NCBI GenBank assembly: GCA_964653095.1
Contig: CAZZEH010000003.1
Span: forward strand, 1-64,000
From: JAMLHH01 sp964653095
GTDB taxonomy: Bacteria > Bacteroidota > Bacteroidia > Chitinophagales > JADIYW01
DNA length: 64,000 nt
Direction: 5' to 3'
Numbering within the stretch: position 1 is the stretch's first letter; every line of letters starts with the position of its first letter. The translations under genes and the position numbers were made by a program. The notes below the pieces were generated by a model. That model worked only from the letters and a program-made list of their open reading frames with translations. It did no database searches and was not told the DNA's origin. Shown here piece after piece: positions 62,190 to 64,000 of this stretch.

Positions 62190-63842
62190 TTACACCCAGA
62201 CCGCCGCTTCCTTTTCGTTGTACCATTCCTGATAAAACTCACTGTATTTTTTCTCTAACAGATTGCGTTTTATTTTTAAAGTCGGAGTCAGCAGATTATT
62301 TTCTACAGTCCAATCTTCTCTTATCAAAATGATTTTTTTCATCTTCTCGTGCTTGTCTATTTTCTCATTGACCTGTTTCATGGTCTTTAACAGACTGTCT
62401 GCCACTGCTTTTTGATCTAAGGTTTTGGCTTCTTCCGACAATACGATCAATGCCATAGTCTGCGGAAGGTTTGAGCCTACAAGGCAAACCTGTTCAATCA
62501 TCGTGTTTTTTGACAGGGCAGTTTCTATCGGAGCCGGAGCCACATATTTTCCCTTGTCAGTTTTAAAGATGTCTTTGATTCGCCCGGTAATTTTCAAAAA
62601 TCCGTCCGGTGTAATTTCTCCTACATCGCCCGTTCTCATATAACCGTCTTCTGTAATGACTTCAGCTGTTTTTACCGGATCTTTATAATATCCTACCATA
62701 TTGGCTTCGCTCTTGGTCTGAAGTTCACCCTCGTCTGAAATTCTCGCCTTTACTCTTGGGAAAAGCTGCCCTACATATCCCGGTCGTCGTGCATCCGGGC
62801 GGGTAATATGCGAATAGGCACTGTTTTCAGTCATCGCATAGGCCTCCCCTATCTCAATACCCAGTTTTTCAAACCAAAGATTCGTCGATACCGGAAAAGG
62901 TGCTGCTCCGGACAGAATATATCTGGTTCTGCTCAGGCCGAGCGACTGTTTGATTTTCTTTTTAATGATGTTGGACACAAACGGTATGGACAACAGCAGG
63001 TTTAATCTTTTCTGAGGCATTTTTTCCAAAATCCCCATTTGAAACTTTGTCCAAATTCTCGGTACTGCCAAAAATACCGTAGGCTGTACTTTCTGCAAAT
63101 CCTCTGCAAACGTATCCAAGGATTCCGTAAAATATACTCTCCCTTCACTGTATAAACTGCCCATTTCCACTAACATCCTTTCGGCAATATGGGCAAGCGG
63201 CAAATAAGAGAAATAAATCTCCCGCCCTACTTTTATGCGATCCAAGGCTTCCAGTCCATTCGCCACGGCATAAGGAAGGGTGTGATAGCTGTGAATAACG
63301 CCCTTGGGCAAACCGGTCGTTCCGGAGGTATAAATGATAGTCATCCAATCGTCCGGCTTTCGTTCCACAGGTTCCGACAAAGGAGTCGATTGTTTTACGG
63401 CCTGATTCCAACTTATATCGCATGCTTCTGTCCAAAAAGGAAAAGATATCGTATGCACATCCGACGGCATTCCGCTTTTTTGGTTTTTCCAATCATCCAG
63501 CTTACCCACAAAAGCCGCTTTGGCTTCACTGTGAGTGATTACGTACTCGATAATTTCTGCAGAAATAGTCGGATAAAGCGGTACTGACACACAACCCGCC
63601 ATCATAATCGCTAAATCGCTCATAATCCAATGCGCACAATTTTTGGAAATAATTGCAACCTTATCTCCCGGCTGCAATCCCAAACTTTGCAGATAAGCCG
63701 CCATACTCATGATTTGTTCTTTGGTTTCTAACCAAGTGTAATCATGCCAGTTGCGCTGATACGGCTGGCTCAAAAAAATCTCTTTGGATCTCGAACGGGT
63801 CGCCTGCAAAAAGCGAGTCTGAGGAGGAATTACTTTTGCCAT
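62190..63842 (-). CDS. Long-chain acyl-CoA synthetase (AMP-forming)
   Basis: 550 aa from the ATG at 63840-63842 (MAKVIPPQTRF); the frame is open for 17 more codons but that leader does not look like the family. TIIYTSGTTGLPKGVIHSY is the P-loop, GEAYAMTENSAYSH the A5 motif, MRTGDVGEITPDGFLKITGRIKD the adenylate/hinge motif, and KYVAPAPIE with the later Lys the C-terminal domain. It activates fatty acids to acyl-CoA. It converges with ubiE with a one-base gap. Confidence 0.92.
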   Translation of the reverse strand: MAKVIPPQTRFLQATRSRSKEIFLSQPYQRNWHDYTWLETKEQIMSMAAYLQSLGLQPGDKVAIISKNCAHWIMSDLAIMMAGCVSVPLYPTISAEIIEYVITHSEAKAAFVGKLDDWKNQKSGMPSDVHTISFPFWTEACDISWNQAVKQSTPLSEPVERKPDDWMTIIYTSGTTGLPKGVIHSYHTLPYAVANGLEALDRIKVGREIYFSYLPLAHIAERMLVEMGSLYSEGRVYFTESLDTFAEDLQKVQPTVFLAVPRIWTKFQMGILEKMPQKRLNLLLSIPFVSNIIKKKIKQSLGLSRTRYILSGAAPFPVSTNLWFEKLGIEIGEAYAMTENSAYSHITRPDARRPGYVGQLFPRVKARISDEGELQTKSEANMVGYYKDPVKTAEVITEDGYMRTGDVGEITPDGFLKITGRIKDIFKTDKGKYVAPAPIETALSKNTMIEQVCLVGSNLPQTMALIVLSEEAKTLDQKAVADSLLKTMKQVNEKIDKHEKMKKIILIREDWTVENNLLTPTLKIKRNLLEKKYSEFYQEWYNEKEAAVWV

Positions 63843-64000
63843 AATATCTTTTATTAAAACTTCAGTAACGTAATTTAAATATTTCTTTAACATTTATGGT
63901 AAAATCGAAATAATTTTCAATCAAACAGGTCTCAAAATTGACCTCGCTCTCCCACCCTGTCCAAAATCAGCCTGTTTTACCCAGTTGGAATCCTTTCTTA

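Overview
The window looks like a chromosome segment of a Bacteroidota organism. It is AT-rich. Several genes are preceded by the Bacteroidota -7 box TAnnTTTG rather than an E. coli-like -10. It encodes Bacteroidota hallmarks: carboxypeptidase-regulatory-like TonB receptors, DUF4199, DUF2520 and DUF4625 proteins, a type B L31, and a Cys-type CcmE. I saw no rRNA or tRNA genes.

Layout. (1) 1-4.2 kb is an accessory block: a 5'-broken TIR-domain gene, then a decayed IS91/ISCR-type element whose terminus occurs twice as a direct repeat. The two copies bracket a DUF3825 gene, a candidate small RNA and a nuclease-like gene. (2) 4.4-23.3 kb is mostly core: OmpA lipoprotein, sulfotransferase, DUF2520 protein, CcmF and CcmE (one minus-strand run), DUF4199 protein, Fsr-type MFS transporter, a rhodanese/DUF6132/thioredoxin/rhodanese sulfur-redox cluster, an epimerase/SDR operon, L31, a lysophospholipase-like hydrolase, a YceI lipoprotein, and a TetR-controlled RND efflux operon. 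(3) 23.5-25.3 kb is an isolated membrane-anchored caspase-like protein whose N-terminal half resembles a gasdermin-like layout (hypothesis). (4) 25.4-33.3 kb is a metal-acquisition island: DtxR/MntR-type repressor with a palindromic operator, two TonB receptors, two His-rich small proteins and two DUF4625 lipoproteins.

(5) 33.6-53.4 kb is the centrepiece, a CRISPR-Cas locus I assign to subtype I-D. An 82-repeat array (30-bp repeats, 81 spacers, 34043-39390) is followed on the minus strand by cas2, cas1, a four-helix-bundle gene, cas4, cas3' (helicase without HD), csc1/cas5, csc2/cas7, cas10d with an N-terminal HD domain, a pRiA4b-ORF3-like gene, a 469-aa repeat-rich gene, cas6, a HIRAN gene and a WYL regulator. 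The array is read on the minus strand: leader beside cas2, oldest repeats at the left, where they abut a wrecked TetR gene. Octanucleotide tandem repeats based on ATCACTC/GAGTGAT fill several gene junctions of this operon and often overlap stop codons. Two pairs of spacers appear to derive from overlapping protospacers.

(6) 53.4-61.4 kb is a nitric-oxide/iron-sulfur stress cluster: an NsrR-like Rrf2 regulator, MIP18-type FeS assembly protein, a polytopic haem-copper-oxidase-like protein, and three proteins that together carry about nine DUF2249 domains, one fused to a RIC/ScdA di-iron repair protein. An SDR and a uracil-DNA-glycosylase-like gene lie between them. (7) 61.4-64 kb holds a menaquinone methyltransferase and a long-chain acyl-CoA synthetase.

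All assignments come from reading the sequence and from memory of families; no database search was run.
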